Assembly: GCF_000296385.1 (NCBI RefSeq)
Contig: NZ_JH815185.1
Span: forward strand, 2,280,001-2,344,000
Length of the DNA stretch: 64,000 bases
Direction: 5' to 3'
Source of the DNA: Lachnoanaerobaculum sp. OBRC5-5
Lineage (GTDB): Bacteria > Bacillota > Clostridia > Lachnospirales > Lachnospiraceae
Shown: positions 17,561 through 29,812 of the stretch, one piece after another
Layout: each line of letters starts with the position of its first letter
Position numbering within the stretch: position 1 is the first letter of the stretch
Translations under genes and position numbers: made by a program
Notes under the pieces: model-generated
Told to the model about the DNA's origin: nothing
Databases searched by the model: none
The model's input: only the letters and a program-made list of their open reading frames with translations

Positions 17561-19393
17561 ATGAGTAGATTAGAAATAGTCTCCCCAAGTAGAGCCAGAA
17601 TTGTTATGGAGGAGCTATACAAAAATTTGGAAAGAAGAATCGAGGCATCTCCTCCGGGGCTTTGCCCGGTTGATATGTCCAGAGCTTTTCTGGAGTTGGC
17701 TCACGCTCAGACTTGTGGTAAATGTGTTCCATGCAGAATCGGATTAGGACAGCTTGAAAAGCTGATCGAGAACGTGCTTGACGGTAAGGGCAGTATGGCT
17801 TCTTTGAAATTAATGGAGAAGACAGCCCTCAGTATTATGGAATCGGCAGATTGTGCCATAGGCTATGAAGCGGCAAATATGGTTTACAAAGGTATTATAG
17901 GATATAGAGATGACTATATCGAACATATAGCACATGGCAGATGTACATGCTCATACAATCAGCCTGTACCTTGTGTAAACTTATGTCCTGCACAGGTGGA
18001 TATACCGGGATATATTGCACTTATAAAGGAAGGCAGATATGCAGACTCTGTAAGATTGATAAGGAAAGATAATCCTTTCCCTACTACTTGCGGATTTATT
18101 TGTGAGCATCCTTGTGAGGCAAGATGTAGAAGAAATATGGTGGACGACTCTATAAATATTCGTGGTTTAAAGAGAGTTGCGGCAGATTTTGCGGGAGAAG
18201 TCGATCCTCCAAAATGTGCTCCGTCTACAGGTAAAAAAGTTGCAATACTCGGTGGTGGACCGGGTGGACTTAGTGCGGCTTATTTCCTACAGCTTATGGG
18301 ACATCAGACAACTGTATATGAGATGCTGCCTGAGCTTGGAGGTATGTTAAGGTACGGTATTCCGAATTACAGATTACCGAAGGACAGACTTGATGAGGAT
18401 ATCAAGGCTATTTTAAAGACAGGTGTAAAAGTTAAGCATGGTCTCAAGATTGGAGAAGATATTACAATGGACGACTTGAGAAATGCTTTTGATGCGGTGC
18501 TTATAACCATAGGTGCAAGTACAGATAAGAAACTTGGACTTGAGCATGAAGATGCAAACGGTGTGGTATCTGCTGTAGAATTCCTGCGTGATGTAGGAAA
18601 GAATATTATAAAAGATCTTACAGGCAAAAATGTTTGTATAATCGGTGGCGGAAATGTATCCATGGATGCTGTAAGAACCGCAAAGAGAATGGGTGCAAAG
18701 AAAGTAAGTATTGCATATAGAAGAAGAGTTGCCGATATGACAGCTTTACCTGCCGAGATAGAGGCGGCGGTTGCAGAGGGCATTGAGCTTAGAACTCTTA
18801 TGGCACCATCCGCTATAGATGTTGATGAGAACAATAATATAAAGGGTATATATGTAAAACCTCAGATGATCAGCTCTATTAAAGACGGAAGAGCAAGTGT
18901 AAAGGCTACAGGCGAGGAAGATGTTTATATTCCTTGCGATATACTTGTAGTTGCAATCGGTCAAAATATAGAGACAAAGCATTTTGAGGAAGCGGGAATC
19001 CCTGTATCTAACGGAAAGATAATTACAGATTCTACAGGCGCATTCAAGGATATGCCGGGAGTATTTGCCGGAGGAGACTGTGCCAGCGGACCGGCTACAG
19101 TTATCAAGGCTATCGGTGCGGCAAAGGTAGTAGCTGCAAATATTGACGAGTATTTAGGTTATCACCATCAGATAAGTGTAGATGTGGAAATTCCTGAGGC
19201 GAGTCTTGAAGATAAGAGTCCTTGCGGTAGAGTTGAACTTACAGAAAGAGAAGCTTGTGAAAGAGTCCTCGATTTTGACGGCGTTGAAAATTGCATGACA
19301 GAAAAAGAAGCTAAGCAAGAGGCGGGCAGATGTTTAAGATGTGACCACTTCGGCTTCGGTATTTTCAAAGGAGGTAGGGAGAGTATATGGTAA
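17561..19393 (+). CDS. NuoF-type Fe-S domain fused to GltD-like NAD(P)H oxidoreductase
   Basis: A 610-residue soluble flavoprotein. Residues 1-110 are the C-terminal 4Fe-4S domain of NuoF (CGKCVPC at 52-58 plus Cys98) without the FMN part. A Cys cluster near 128-175 binds further Fe-S centres as in the GltD N-terminus. The rest is a GltD/NfnB-like module with an FAD motif (LGGGPGGLSAAYFL near 228) and an NAD(P)-binding motif (IIGGGNVSMDAVRTA near 353). It overlaps the [FeFe]-hydrogenase gene by 7 bp and very likely supplies or accepts its electrons from NAD(P)H. A plain glutamate synthase small subunit is less likely, as no large subunit is present. Confidence 0.85.
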   Translation: MSRLEIVSPSRARIVMEELYKNLERRIEASPPGLCPVDMSRAFLELAHAQTCGKCVPCRIGLGQLEKLIENVLDGKGSMASLKLMEKTALSIMESADCAIGYEAANMVYKGIIGYRDDYIEHIAHGRCTCSYNQPVPCVNLCPAQVDIPGYIALIKEGRYADSVRLIRKDNPFPTTCGFICEHPCEARCRRNMVDDSINIRGLKRVAADFAGEVDPPKCAPSTGKKVAILGGGPGGLSAAYFLQLMGHQTTVYEMLPELGGMLRYGIPNYRLPKDRLDEDIKAILKTGVKVKHGLKIGEDITMDDLRNAFDAVLITIGASTDKKLGLEHEDANGVVSAVEFLRDVGKNIIKDLTGKNVCIIGGGNVSMDAVRTAKRMGAKKVSIAYRRRVADMTALPAEIEAAVAEGIELRTLMAPSAIDVDENNNIKGIYVKPQMISSIKDGRASVKATGEEDVYIPCDILVVAIGQNIETKHFEEAGIPVSNGKIITDSTGAFKDMPGVFAGGDCASGPATVIKAIGAAKVVAANIDEYLGYHHQISVDVEIPEASLEDKSPCGRVELTEREACERVLDFDGVENCMTEKEAKQEAGRCLRCDHFGFGIFKGGRESIW

Positions 19394-21108
19394 ACTTAAC
19401 TATTGATAATATACCTGTTTCCGTAAAAGAAAATACAACTATTATGGAAGCGGCTGCGAAAATAGATATAAATATTCCGAAACTGTGTTTCTTGAAGGAT
19501 TTGAATGAAATAGCGGCATGTAGAGTATGTGTCGTTGAATTAAAGGGTAAAGATAAACTTATCACATCATGTAATAATGTGTGTGAAGAGGGCATGGAGA
19601 TCTTTACAAACAGTAAAAAAGTAATCAGAGACAGAAGAAAAACTGTAGAGCTGATACTTTCACAGCATGACAACAGATGTGTTATATGCGCTAAGAGCGG
19701 CAACTGTTCACTTCAAAAAGTTGCCAATGACCTAAATATACTTGAGATACCGTTTGCTGTTGAGCTTGAAAAACAGCCGTGGAATAAAAATTTCCCACTT
19801 ATAAGAGATTCATCCAAATGTATTAAGTGCATGAGATGTATACAGGTTTGTGATAAGATGCAGACTTTAAGTGTTTGGGATCTCCACGGTACAGGAGCAA
19901 GAACTACGGTAAACGTAACCGGATATAAAAAGATTGAAGAAGCCGACTGTTCGCTTTGCGGACAGTGTATAACACATTGTCCTGTAGGTGCATTGAGTGA
20001 AAGAGATGATACTTCAAAGTTCTGGGAAGCTGTTGCCGATCCTGAGAAGACGGTTGTTGTTCAGATTGCACCTGCTGTAAGAACAGCATGGGGTGAGGTT
20101 TTCGGACTTAAGGATAAGGATGCAACTGTAGGAAAGATTGTTGATGCATTAAAGAAGATGGGTGCAGACTATGTGTTTGATACCTCATTCTCAGCAGACT
20201 TGACAATTATGGAAGAGGCAAATGAGTTTGTACACAGATATACAAACGGACTTATCGGCGACAGACCTATGTTTACATCATGTTGTCCGGGCTGGGTAAG
20301 ATTTGTAAAATCACAATATCCGAGAATGACAAAGTCACTTTCAACAGCAAAGTCTCCACAGCAGATGTTCGGTGCTGTAATGAAGTCTTATTTTGCTGAA
20401 AAAATAGGAGTAAAACCTGAGAACATGGTATCTGTTTCTATAATGCCTTGTGTAGCTAAAAAGGGTGAAAGAGAAATGGAACTCTTCCACGGGGAGTATG
20501 CCGGTCATGATGTAGATATTGCTCTTACAACAAGAGAACTTACCCGTATGATAAGAGCTTCTCATATAAATCCTAAGAGTCTTGAGGACGTAGTAGCAGA
20601 CAGACCTATGGGTGACTATTCAGGAGCGGGTGTAATATTTGGTACTACCGGAGGAGTAATGGAAGCGGCTCTTAGAACCGCATACAGTATAATAAAGAAA
20701 GAGAATCCTCCTGCAGATGCATTTAAACCTGTGAGAAGTAAAACATTCCAGGAGAATGACGGAACTGTAGAGGCTAAGTTTAATATTGATGATATTGAAT
20801 TGAATATCGCTGTAGTGAGCGGACTCGGTAATACAAGAAAGCTATTGAATAAGATCGAGAGAGGCGAAGCAAAATATGACTTTGTCGAAGTAATGGCATG
20901 TCCTGGAGGCTGCGTAGGCGGTGGCGGACAACCTGTAAAGGATGGCTATGAACTTGCATTTGACAGAGGAAAGAAGCTTTATTTCTTAGACGAGAACTCC
21001 GAGATAAGATACTCGCATGAAAATAAGGATATTATTGCACTGTATGACGAGTATTTCCATAAACCGCTTTCTCATAAGGCGCATGCATTATTACATGTAC
21101 AAGAGTAA
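19387..21108 (+). CDS. hydA: [FeFe]-hydrogenase, group A, catalytic subunit
   Basis: A 573-residue H2-producing or H2-oxidising enzyme. Order of domains: 2Fe-2S (CRVCVVE near 47), His/Cys3 cluster (HDNRCVICAKSGNC near 98), two 4Fe-4S clusters (CIKCMRC and CSLCGQC), then the H-cluster domain with TSCCPGW, MPCVAKKGERE and MACPGGCVGGGG. All H-cluster cysteines are present. It is full length, cytoplasmic and coupled to the GltD-like gene. This pairing corresponds to the glutamate-synthase-linked group A2 class in hydrogenase schemes (classification recalled, not computed). Confidence 0.94.
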   Translation: MVNLTIDNIPVSVKENTTIMEAAAKIDINIPKLCFLKDLNEIAACRVCVVELKGKDKLITSCNNVCEEGMEIFTNSKKVIRDRRKTVELILSQHDNRCVICAKSGNCSLQKVANDLNILEIPFAVELEKQPWNKNFPLIRDSSKCIKCMRCIQVCDKMQTLSVWDLHGTGARTTVNVTGYKKIEEADCSLCGQCITHCPVGALSERDDTSKFWEAVADPEKTVVVQIAPAVRTAWGEVFGLKDKDATVGKIVDALKKMGADYVFDTSFSADLTIMEEANEFVHRYTNGLIGDRPMFTSCCPGWVRFVKSQYPRMTKSLSTAKSPQQMFGAVMKSYFAEKIGVKPENMVSVSIMPCVAKKGEREMELFHGEYAGHDVDIALTTRELTRMIRASHINPKSLEDVVADRPMGDYSGAGVIFGTTGGVMEAALRTAYSIIKKENPPADAFKPVRSKTFQENDGTVEAKFNIDDIELNIAVVSGLGNTRKLLNKIERGEAKYDFVEVMACPGGCVGGGGQPVKDGYELAFDRGKKLYFLDENSEIRYSHENKDIIALYDEYFHKPLSHKAHALLHVQE

Positions 21109-21166
21109 TAGCATGGTGATTTTGAAATTACAATTTACATATCGGTATAATTGTGTAAAATAATTT

Positions 21167-21205
21167 TTCTAAGGAAGTGTTTTTTACATTTCCTTAGAAT
21201 TTTTG
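21167..21205 (+). terminator. Terminator of the hydrogenase operon
   Basis: TTCTAAGGAA pairs with TTCCTTAGAA and is followed by TTTTTG. Confidence 0.8.
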
Positions 21206-21236
21206 TATGCAATATTATTAAAATGGAGTTTAGAGT

Positions 21237-22133
21237 ATGTTATTTAATATCTTTAACAAAAGAAAGCCTGATTGGAAGCTTGATATTGACGGAGTAGAAA
21301 AGGGCGGATGTACAGCACAAGAGCTTGAAAGCCTGTTGGATTCTATAAGAAGCGGAAAGATATATTTTATTGTATTGACACCGGCAAAGAAGATTGATGT
21401 AAATAACAGAAGATTGAATTTCGTACAGATATGTAAAGATGAAGATGATGAGAATTATCATTTTGAAGTAAGCACATCGGATATTAATGACAGCGACAAC
21501 ATTATTATCTATGGAAAGGAAGGATTTGCCAAAGATAAGGTAACGGATATGGTTCAACTTCTGATGAAGGATGAGATAGTTCCCGACTGTTCAGGCTGGG
21601 AGGTTGTATTTGACAGTGCGGATGTCAAGATAGCTAATGTGGAGGTCTATAGAGAGCTTGTAAAGACAATATCGGATAATGAAGATTTTTTACAAAATAT
21701 GGACAGGTGTTTTTGTTATCCAAGAGAGTACTTTAAAGATAATGCGGACAGGTATGAGGATAGGGGTATTACAAGCAGAGATGCTATAGATACCTTTGTT
21801 TGGATTGCCGTAGCGGATGAGATGCTTGAGAGCGGGATCGCAATAGAGCTTGATTGGAAAGAGGAAAAAGACGAATTCTTATCAAACATAGAAGAATTGA
21901 CAAAAGAGAATAATCTTGTTGTGGATGAGGGTATGCTTGATGATGAAGGGGATATTCCGTCTTGGTGTAAAGAGTTGGACAATAAATGGATGAAAGACGG
22001 ATATTGTGTAGCAGGTATTGATATAGACAGCGACAGTTATGTATTGTTCGTATGTAAAACAGATAAGTTAAAGAGTTTGACAGAACTTGCCAAGAGTATA
22101 AATCACAGGATTGATTTTGCCCCAAATATGTAG
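21237..22133 (+). CDS. Conserved hypothetical protein, 298 aa
   Basis: An acidic, soluble protein with no signal peptide, membrane segment or recognisable catalytic motif. It begins MLFNIFNKRKPDWKLDIDG and contains a Trp-rich middle and an alternating strand/helix pattern. It is monocistronic, between the hydrogenase terminator and the rRNA operon promoter, with a weak GGAG ribosome-binding site. I do not recognise the family. Confidence 0.72.
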   Translation: MLFNIFNKRKPDWKLDIDGVEKGGCTAQELESLLDSIRSGKIYFIVLTPAKKIDVNNRRLNFVQICKDEDDENYHFEVSTSDINDSDNIIIYGKEGFAKDKVTDMVQLLMKDEIVPDCSGWEVVFDSADVKIANVEVYRELVKTISDNEDFLQNMDRCFCYPREYFKDNADRYEDRGITSRDAIDTFVWIAVADEMLESGIAIELDWKEEKDEFLSNIEELTKENNLVVDEGMLDDEGDIPSWCKELDNKWMKDGYCVAGIDIDSDSYVLFVCKTDKLKSLTELAKSINHRIDFAPNM

Positions 22134-22178
22134 TTTATTGATTTAACAAAAATGTGTTAAAAAACTTTAAAAAAGTTA

Positions 22179-22208
22179 TTGACAAGATAAGAGTTATTCT
22201 TGTATAAT
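22179..22208 (+). promoter_or_regulatory. Promoter of tRNA-Ser / first rRNA operon
   Basis: TTGACA (22179-22184), 18-bp spacer, TATAAT (22203-22208). TTGC-GAAA-GCAA, a short hairpin, follows the start. Confidence 0.85.
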
Positions 22209-22233
22209 GTCTAGGCATTGCGAAAGCAAATGA

Positions 22234-22321
22234 GGAGAAGTACTCAAGAGGCCGAAGAGGCGCCCCTGCTAAGGGTGTAGGTCGGGCGACCGGCGCGAGG
22301 GTTCAAATCCCTCCTTCTCCG
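22234..22321 (+). tRNA. tRNA-Ser (GCT)
   Basis: An 88-nt type II tRNA with acceptor GGAGAAG/CTTCTCC, a long variable arm, T-loop GTTCAAATC and anticodon GCT. No CCA is encoded. It lies in the leader of the rRNA operon ahead of two more promoters. Confidence 0.95.
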
Positions 22322-22352
22322 CTTCTTGTCAAAGAAGTTTGAAAGAAAGTTC

Positions 22353-22381
22353 TTGACAAGATAACGTCGATATGATAATAT
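22353..22381 (+). promoter_or_regulatory. rRNA operon promoter, second of three
   Basis: TTGACA (22353-22358), 17-bp spacer, TAATAT (22376-22381), followed by a hairpin TTGCTC-CAAAA-GAGCAA. The matching promoter of the second operon lies at 63085. Confidence 0.7.
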
Positions 22382-22442
22382 ATCAAAGTTGCTCCAAAAG
22401 AGCAAAAGCTTAAAAGATTCTCAAAAATAACTTAAAAAGTTA

Positions 22443-22471
22443 TTGACAAGATGAAACGAGCTTGATATAAT
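22443..22471 (+). promoter_or_regulatory. rRNA operon promoter, third of three
   Basis: TTGACA (22443-22448), 17-bp spacer, TATAAT (22466-22471), followed by hairpin GCTGTT-TCG-AACAGC. It is almost identical to the promoter at 63178. Confidence 0.88.
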
Positions 22472-22521
22472 AGCTAAGCTGTTTCGAACAGCAAAGCAAA
22501 TGAACCTTGATAATTTAAGAT

Positions 22522-22541
22522 TAAACAGTACACACAACCCT
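22522..22541 (+). other. 5' half of the 16S processing stem
   Basis: TAAACAGTACACACAACCCT can pair with 24286-24306 on the far side of 16S with one mismatch, giving a long helix for RNase III cutting of pre-16S. The same segment is present in the second operon (63257-63276). Confidence 0.7.
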
Positions 22542-22743
22542 GAAAAAATTCTTGATTATTTCAATAATCAATGAAGTTTCAGATGCATTTTTCACTTGAT
22601 GAAAACGAGCGAAAGCAAAGTTTGAATCTTAGTGAAAAAGTAGTTCTTCGTACGAGTGAAACGAGTGCGATAGAACAACCTTAAAAAACAGTAGATCTGT
22701 GAAAACAGATGCAAGCTAGCGAGAAGGCTAGATTAAACTTTTA

Positions 22744-24278
<1,535 letters not shown>

Positions 24279-24285
24279 ATAAAGT

Positions 24286-24306
24286 AGGGGTTGTGAGTAC
24301 TGTTTA
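24286..24306 (+). other. 3' half of the 16S processing stem
   Basis: This segment, just after the 16S 3' end, is complementary to 22522-22541 (core TAAACAGTAC...CACAACCC). Confidence 0.7.
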
Positions 24307-24344
24307 GTTTTACATTATCAAAGGTAAAACTAAAAACATAAAAT

Positions 24345-24463
24345 TATTGGTGTCGATGCGTCTAGGGGACACACCCGTTCCCATTCCGAACACGATGGTT
24401 AAGACCTAGTCGGCCGATGGTACTATACTGGAGACGGTATGGGAGAGTAGGTGGATGCCAATT
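24345..24463 (+). rRNA. rrf: 5S ribosomal RNA, located between 16S and 23S
   Basis: About 119 nt. ATTGGTGTCGATGCG at the 5' end, the CCCGTTCCCATTCCGAACAC loop and GGGAGAGTAGGTGGATGCCAAT at the 3' end are diagnostic. No second 5S follows 23S, so this is the operon's only copy. Confidence 0.93.
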
Positions 24464-24467
24464 TTAT

Positions 24468-24540
24468 GGGGGTGTAGCTCAGTTGGGAGAGCACCTGCCT
24501 TGCAAGCAGGGGGTCAAGAGTTCGAATCTCTCCATCTCCA
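24468..24540 (+). tRNA. tRNA-Ala (TGC)
   Basis: A 73-nt cloverleaf in the spacer between 5S and 23S; anticodon TGC in CTTGCAA; no encoded CCA. Confidence 0.95.
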
Positions 24541-24566
24541 TTGTTAAAGCTTTTAAGCTTTAACAA
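24541..24566 (+). repeat. Perfect hairpin in the rRNA spacer
   Basis: TTGTTAAAGC and GCTTTAACAA flank TTTTAA, giving a 10-bp stem between tRNA-Ala and the 23S processing stem. Confidence 0.65.
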
Positions 24567-24569
24567 TAA

Positions 24570-24596
24570 ATGTACCTTGAAAACTGCATACCAAAC
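24570..24596 (+). other. 5' half of the 23S processing stem
   Basis: This 27-nt segment (ATGTACCTT...TACCAAAC) is complementary at 25 of 27 positions to 27664-27690, closing a helix around 23S. Confidence 0.75.
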
Positions 24597-24751
24597 GAGA
24601 AATTATATAAATATTTTATAATTAGACATCCGAGGTACTAATTACTAAGTATAATTAGTGATTAGTATTTAATAACAAAAATAAATTTTTAAATATAGTG
24701 TATGATACACGCTAGTGTCATACATAAACACTAAATCTAAATGATTTAAGA

Positions 24752-27637
<2,886 letters not shown>

Positions 27638-27663
27638 AAAAGGATAAGGAATTTATTTTTTAA

Positions 27664-27690
27664 GTTTGGTACGCAGTTTTGAAGGTACAT
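27664..27690 (+). other. 3' half of the 23S processing stem
   Basis: GTTTGGTACGCAGTTTTGAA and the following bases pair with 24570-24596. Confidence 0.75.
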
Positions 27691-27700
27691 AACTTTATAT

Positions 27701-27774
27701 GGCCCGATGGCTCAGTTGGTTAGAGCGCCGCCCTGTCACGGCGGAGGTCGTCGGTTCGAGTCCGATTCGGGTCG
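27701..27774 (+). tRNA. tRNA-Asp (GTC)
   Basis: A 74-nt cloverleaf, acceptor GGCCCGA/TCGGGTC, anticodon GTC; no encoded CCA. First of seven tRNAs after 23S. Confidence 0.96.
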
Positions 27775-27809
27775 TTACTTAAAGAATTCCAGCCTTTAAG
27801 TTTATATAT

Positions 27810-27882
27810 GGGATCTTAGCTCAGCTGGGAGAGCATCTGCCTTACAAGCAGAGGGTCACAGGTTCGAGCCCTGTAGGTCCCA
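27810..27882 (+). tRNA. tRNA-Val (TAC)
   Basis: A 73-nt cloverleaf with anticodon TAC in the loop CTTACAA; no encoded CCA. Confidence 0.95.
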
Positions 27883-27943
27883 TTCATCTTTGGAAAAAGA
27901 TGGTATTGACATTATATTAGTCATATGATAGTATAGTGTACAT

Positions 27944-28016
27944 GCCGATATGGCTCAATTGGCAGAGCAGCTGATTTGTAATCAGCAGGTTATCGGTTCG
28001 AGTCCGATTATCGGCT
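27944..28016 (+). tRNA. tRNA-Thr (TGT)
   Basis: A 73-nt cloverleaf, acceptor GCCGATA/TATCGGC, anticodon TGT; no encoded CCA. Confidence 0.95.
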
Positions 28017-28055
28017 TTTACTCTTAGGAGTAAAGGTAAAGAACTAAATAAGTTT

Positions 28056-28137
28056 GGGGGAATTCCCGAGAGGCCAAAGGGGACAGACTGTAAATCTGCT
28101 AGCACTGCTTTCGGTGGTTCGAATCCACCTTCCCCCA
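28056..28137 (+). tRNA. tRNA-Tyr (GTA)
   Basis: An 82-nt type II tRNA with a long variable arm, acceptor GGGGGAA/TTCCCCC, anticodon GTA; no encoded CCA. Confidence 0.95.
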
Positions 28138-28186
28138 TTGTTCAGTCACTCTTTTTAAGAGTGAGTTTTATTCTGAATACAGTTAT

Positions 28187-28260
28187 CGCGGGGTAGAGCA
28201 GTCTGGAAGCTCGTCGGGCTCATAACCCGGAGGCCGCAGGTTCAAATCCTGTCCCCGCAA
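28187..28260 (+). tRNA. Initiator tRNA-Met (CAT)
   Basis: Anticodon CAT. The first base C faces an unpaired A at the acceptor end, and three G-C pairs (GGG/CCC) close the anticodon stem; both mark the initiator. Confidence 0.94.
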
Positions 28261-28264
28261 TTAT

Positions 28265-28337
<73 letters not shown>

Positions 28338-28350
28338 TTTATTCTTTTAT

Positions 28351-28423
28351 GGGATACTAGCTCAGGTGGTAGAGCACTTGACTTTTAATCAAGTTGTCCC
28401 GGGTTCGAGTCCCGGGTGTCTCA
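28351..28423 (+). tRNA. tRNA-Lys (TTT)
   Basis: A 73-nt cloverleaf, acceptor GGGATAC/GTGTCTC, anticodon TTT; no encoded CCA. Last tRNA of the operon. Confidence 0.95.
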
Positions 28424-28435
28424 CTAGTGTGAAAA

Positions 28436-28475
28436 GGCTCAAGGTTTTGATTTACAAGGCTTTGAGCCGTTTTTA
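28436..28475 (+). terminator. Terminator of the rRNA-tRNA operon
   Basis: GGCTCAA pairs with TTGAGCC and is followed by GTTTTTAATTT. Confidence 0.78.
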
Positions 28476-28494
28476 ATTTGTGAACTACCCTTAG

Positions 28495-28590
28495 GTTAAG
28501 GAAGCTTTTGCGCATTTTTTGGAAGCAACTGCTAGGAATGATAACAAAAAAACTCCGGCATATACAGCAGGTTTTCCCTACGGCTTATAA
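28495..28590 (+). pseudogene. Coding remnant, C-terminal fragment
   Basis: An open stretch of 31 codons without a start reads VKEAFAHFLEATARNDN and ends AYTAGFPYGL before TAA. The coding-like composition and absent 5' end suggest the tail of a larger, deleted gene. A clean small gene follows 40 bp later. Family not recognised; a decayed toxin C-terminus is one possibility. Confidence 0.4.
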
Positions 28591-28629
28591 TGAGTTTATA
28601 AGGATGATTAGATAATCTAAGGAGAATAC

Positions 28630-28869
28630 ATGATACCTGATTTTATATTAGAAGGAGACAGCGTTGATATTGATCCCGAAGTTGAAAAATTATGGCAACT
28701 TGTCCTAGAATACAGAGAAAAGATAGGAGATGAACTTATTACAGAGGCATCTACGTGGTCGTTAAAGGAGTGGATAGAAATCCTTGAAGAGTGTTTGTCT
28801 AGTGGAAAAACGTATTGGGAAGTCACGGGGGAAACGTATAGAGGACACGATAAGTCAGTAGATTATTGA
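28630..28869 (+). CDS. Small hypothetical protein, 79 aa
   Basis: An acidic soluble protein beginning MIPDFILEGDSVDIDPEVEK and ending near TYRGHDKSVDY. A good ribosome-binding site (AAGGAGAA) lies 5 bp upstream. Size, acidity and the upstream coding remnant would suit an immunity-type protein, but no family is recognised. Confidence 0.65.
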   Translation: MIPDFILEGDSVDIDPEVEKLWQLVLEYREKIGDELITEASTWSLKEWIEILEECLSSGKTYWEVTGETYRGHDKSVDY

Positions 28870-29107
28870 AAATACATTAAAAGCTTTATGAAGTATAAGA
28901 TGTTTTTTTAATTTGAGTGGCAAAATATATATAATTACTAAAGAGGAATACGTATAACGAGAGAAGAGCCAAAGTGGTATAGAGAGGAAGAATCAATATT
29001 GTATTCAGAATATATGAAGATTGAATTTTAAACATATAAACTGATGTGACTCCACTTTATAAATAAATTATTTGGCATTCTCCTAATTTAAGTTATGTAT
29101 AGGCCAA
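28870..29107. other. Gene-poor stretch with decayed coding fragment
   Basis: No intact gene. Around 28957-29031 the + strand reads TREEPKWYREEESILYSEY followed by MKIEF and a stop, without a start codon, so it looks like another remnant of a lost gene. Confidence 0.35.
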
Positions 29108-29136
29108 TTGACAAATTTCCGTAAATATGCGACAAT
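29108..29136 (+). promoter_or_regulatory. Promoter of the 29.1-kb small RNA
   Basis: TTGACA (29108-29113), 17-bp spacer, GACAAT (29131-29136). The start is expected near 29143, four bases before the P1 helix of the RNA. Confidence 0.6.
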
Positions 29137-29142
29137 CAACAT

Positions 29143-29264
29143 AATTGGAAAGTAATCGTATAGGAGGTATACAGCCCTACGGGGAAAAGGCCGGTGCAAC
29201 TCCGACTTACTTTCCTATAAATAAAATGGAAGTTTAGAGACACTTAATATAGGTGTCTCTTTTG
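29143..29264 (+). ncRNA. Candidate orphan riboswitch or small structured RNA
   Basis: A closed unit of promoter, folded core and terminator. GGAAAGTAA (29147-29155) pairs perfectly with TTACTTTCC (29207-29215). Inside are the hairpins GTATA-GGAGG-TATAC and CCC-TAC-GGG, and then CGG-TGCAACT-CCG. The segment GGGGAA...GGTGCAACTCC recalls the core of cobalamin riboswitches, but the 3' CCCGCCACTGT box is absent. A terminator at 29236-29260 closes it and no gene directly follows. The class is unresolved. Confidence 0.5.
29236..29264 (+). terminator. Terminator closing the 29.1-kb RNA
   Basis: AGAGACAC (29236-29243) pairs with GTGTCTCT (29253-29260) around a 9-nt loop and is followed by TTTG. Confidence 0.7.
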
Positions 29265-29462
29265 TTATGTAAATTTTTAATTACTTATTGAATGGACAAT
29301 GACTATGATATAGGTGCTATCATTCTTACGTCAGTAATTTATTTTTATTAAATGTAATCAAAGTAAAGGGTGAGCTACAGGTTAATAAGATAGAAAACAT
29401 TATTTGAAATACTATGAATAGATGATAAAATGAAGGTAAGTTACTAGAATAAATTGCAGTGA

Positions 29463-29603
29463 ATAATATATTTGAGGCATAAGAAAGGAACATTTACAGA
29501 GGTATATCCTAAACCTAAAGAGGGAGAAGATCCAAAAAATAGAAGATGGAGACAGGTTATATGCTTGATTGCGAGCTTTGTAAATAAAGTATTATTTGAA
29601 TAA
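29463..29603 (+). pseudogene. Coding remnant upstream of a small gene
   Basis: About 46 codons without a start read IIYLRHKKGTFTEVYPKPK, then EGEDPKNRRWRQV and a hydrophobic tail to TAA. Composition is coding-like and the 5' end is missing (an in-frame TGA lies upstream). Family not recognised; a decayed toxin or surface-protein tail fits the context. Confidence 0.4.
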
Positions 29604-29607
29604 AGAA

Positions 29608-29787
29608 ATGAAGGTAAAATGGCTTGGTAAAACAGATTTTTTGGTATTAACAAATAAAAAGATTTATGATGTAATATCTATAGAGCGTGGTTGGTATAGA
29701 ACCATAGATGATTCAGGTGACGATTATTTGTATCCTCCTGATATGTTTGAAATCGTTGAGTTGGATGAAAATATGGTGGTAAAGTAA
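29608..29787 (+). CDS. Small hypothetical protein, 59 aa
   Basis: Begins MKVKWLGKTDFLVLTNKKIY and contains DDSGDDYLYPPDMFEIVE. Small beta-rich proteins of this look (GWYR...DDSG.DYLYPP) are widespread in Firmicutes as hypothetical proteins. An upstream in-frame TTG (29596) would add four residues. The ribosome-binding site is weak. Confidence 0.62.
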   Translation: MKVKWLGKTDFLVLTNKKIYDVISIERGWYRTIDDSGDDYLYPPDMFEIVELDENMVVK

Positions 29788-29812
29788 TTCTTACGGAGGT
29801 TTGTATATCATA

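Noticed and set aside
27906..27937. Possible promoter before tRNA-Thr (TTGACA...TATAGT)
   Set aside because: The spacer is 20 bp, outside the useful range, and the gene lies inside an operon already.
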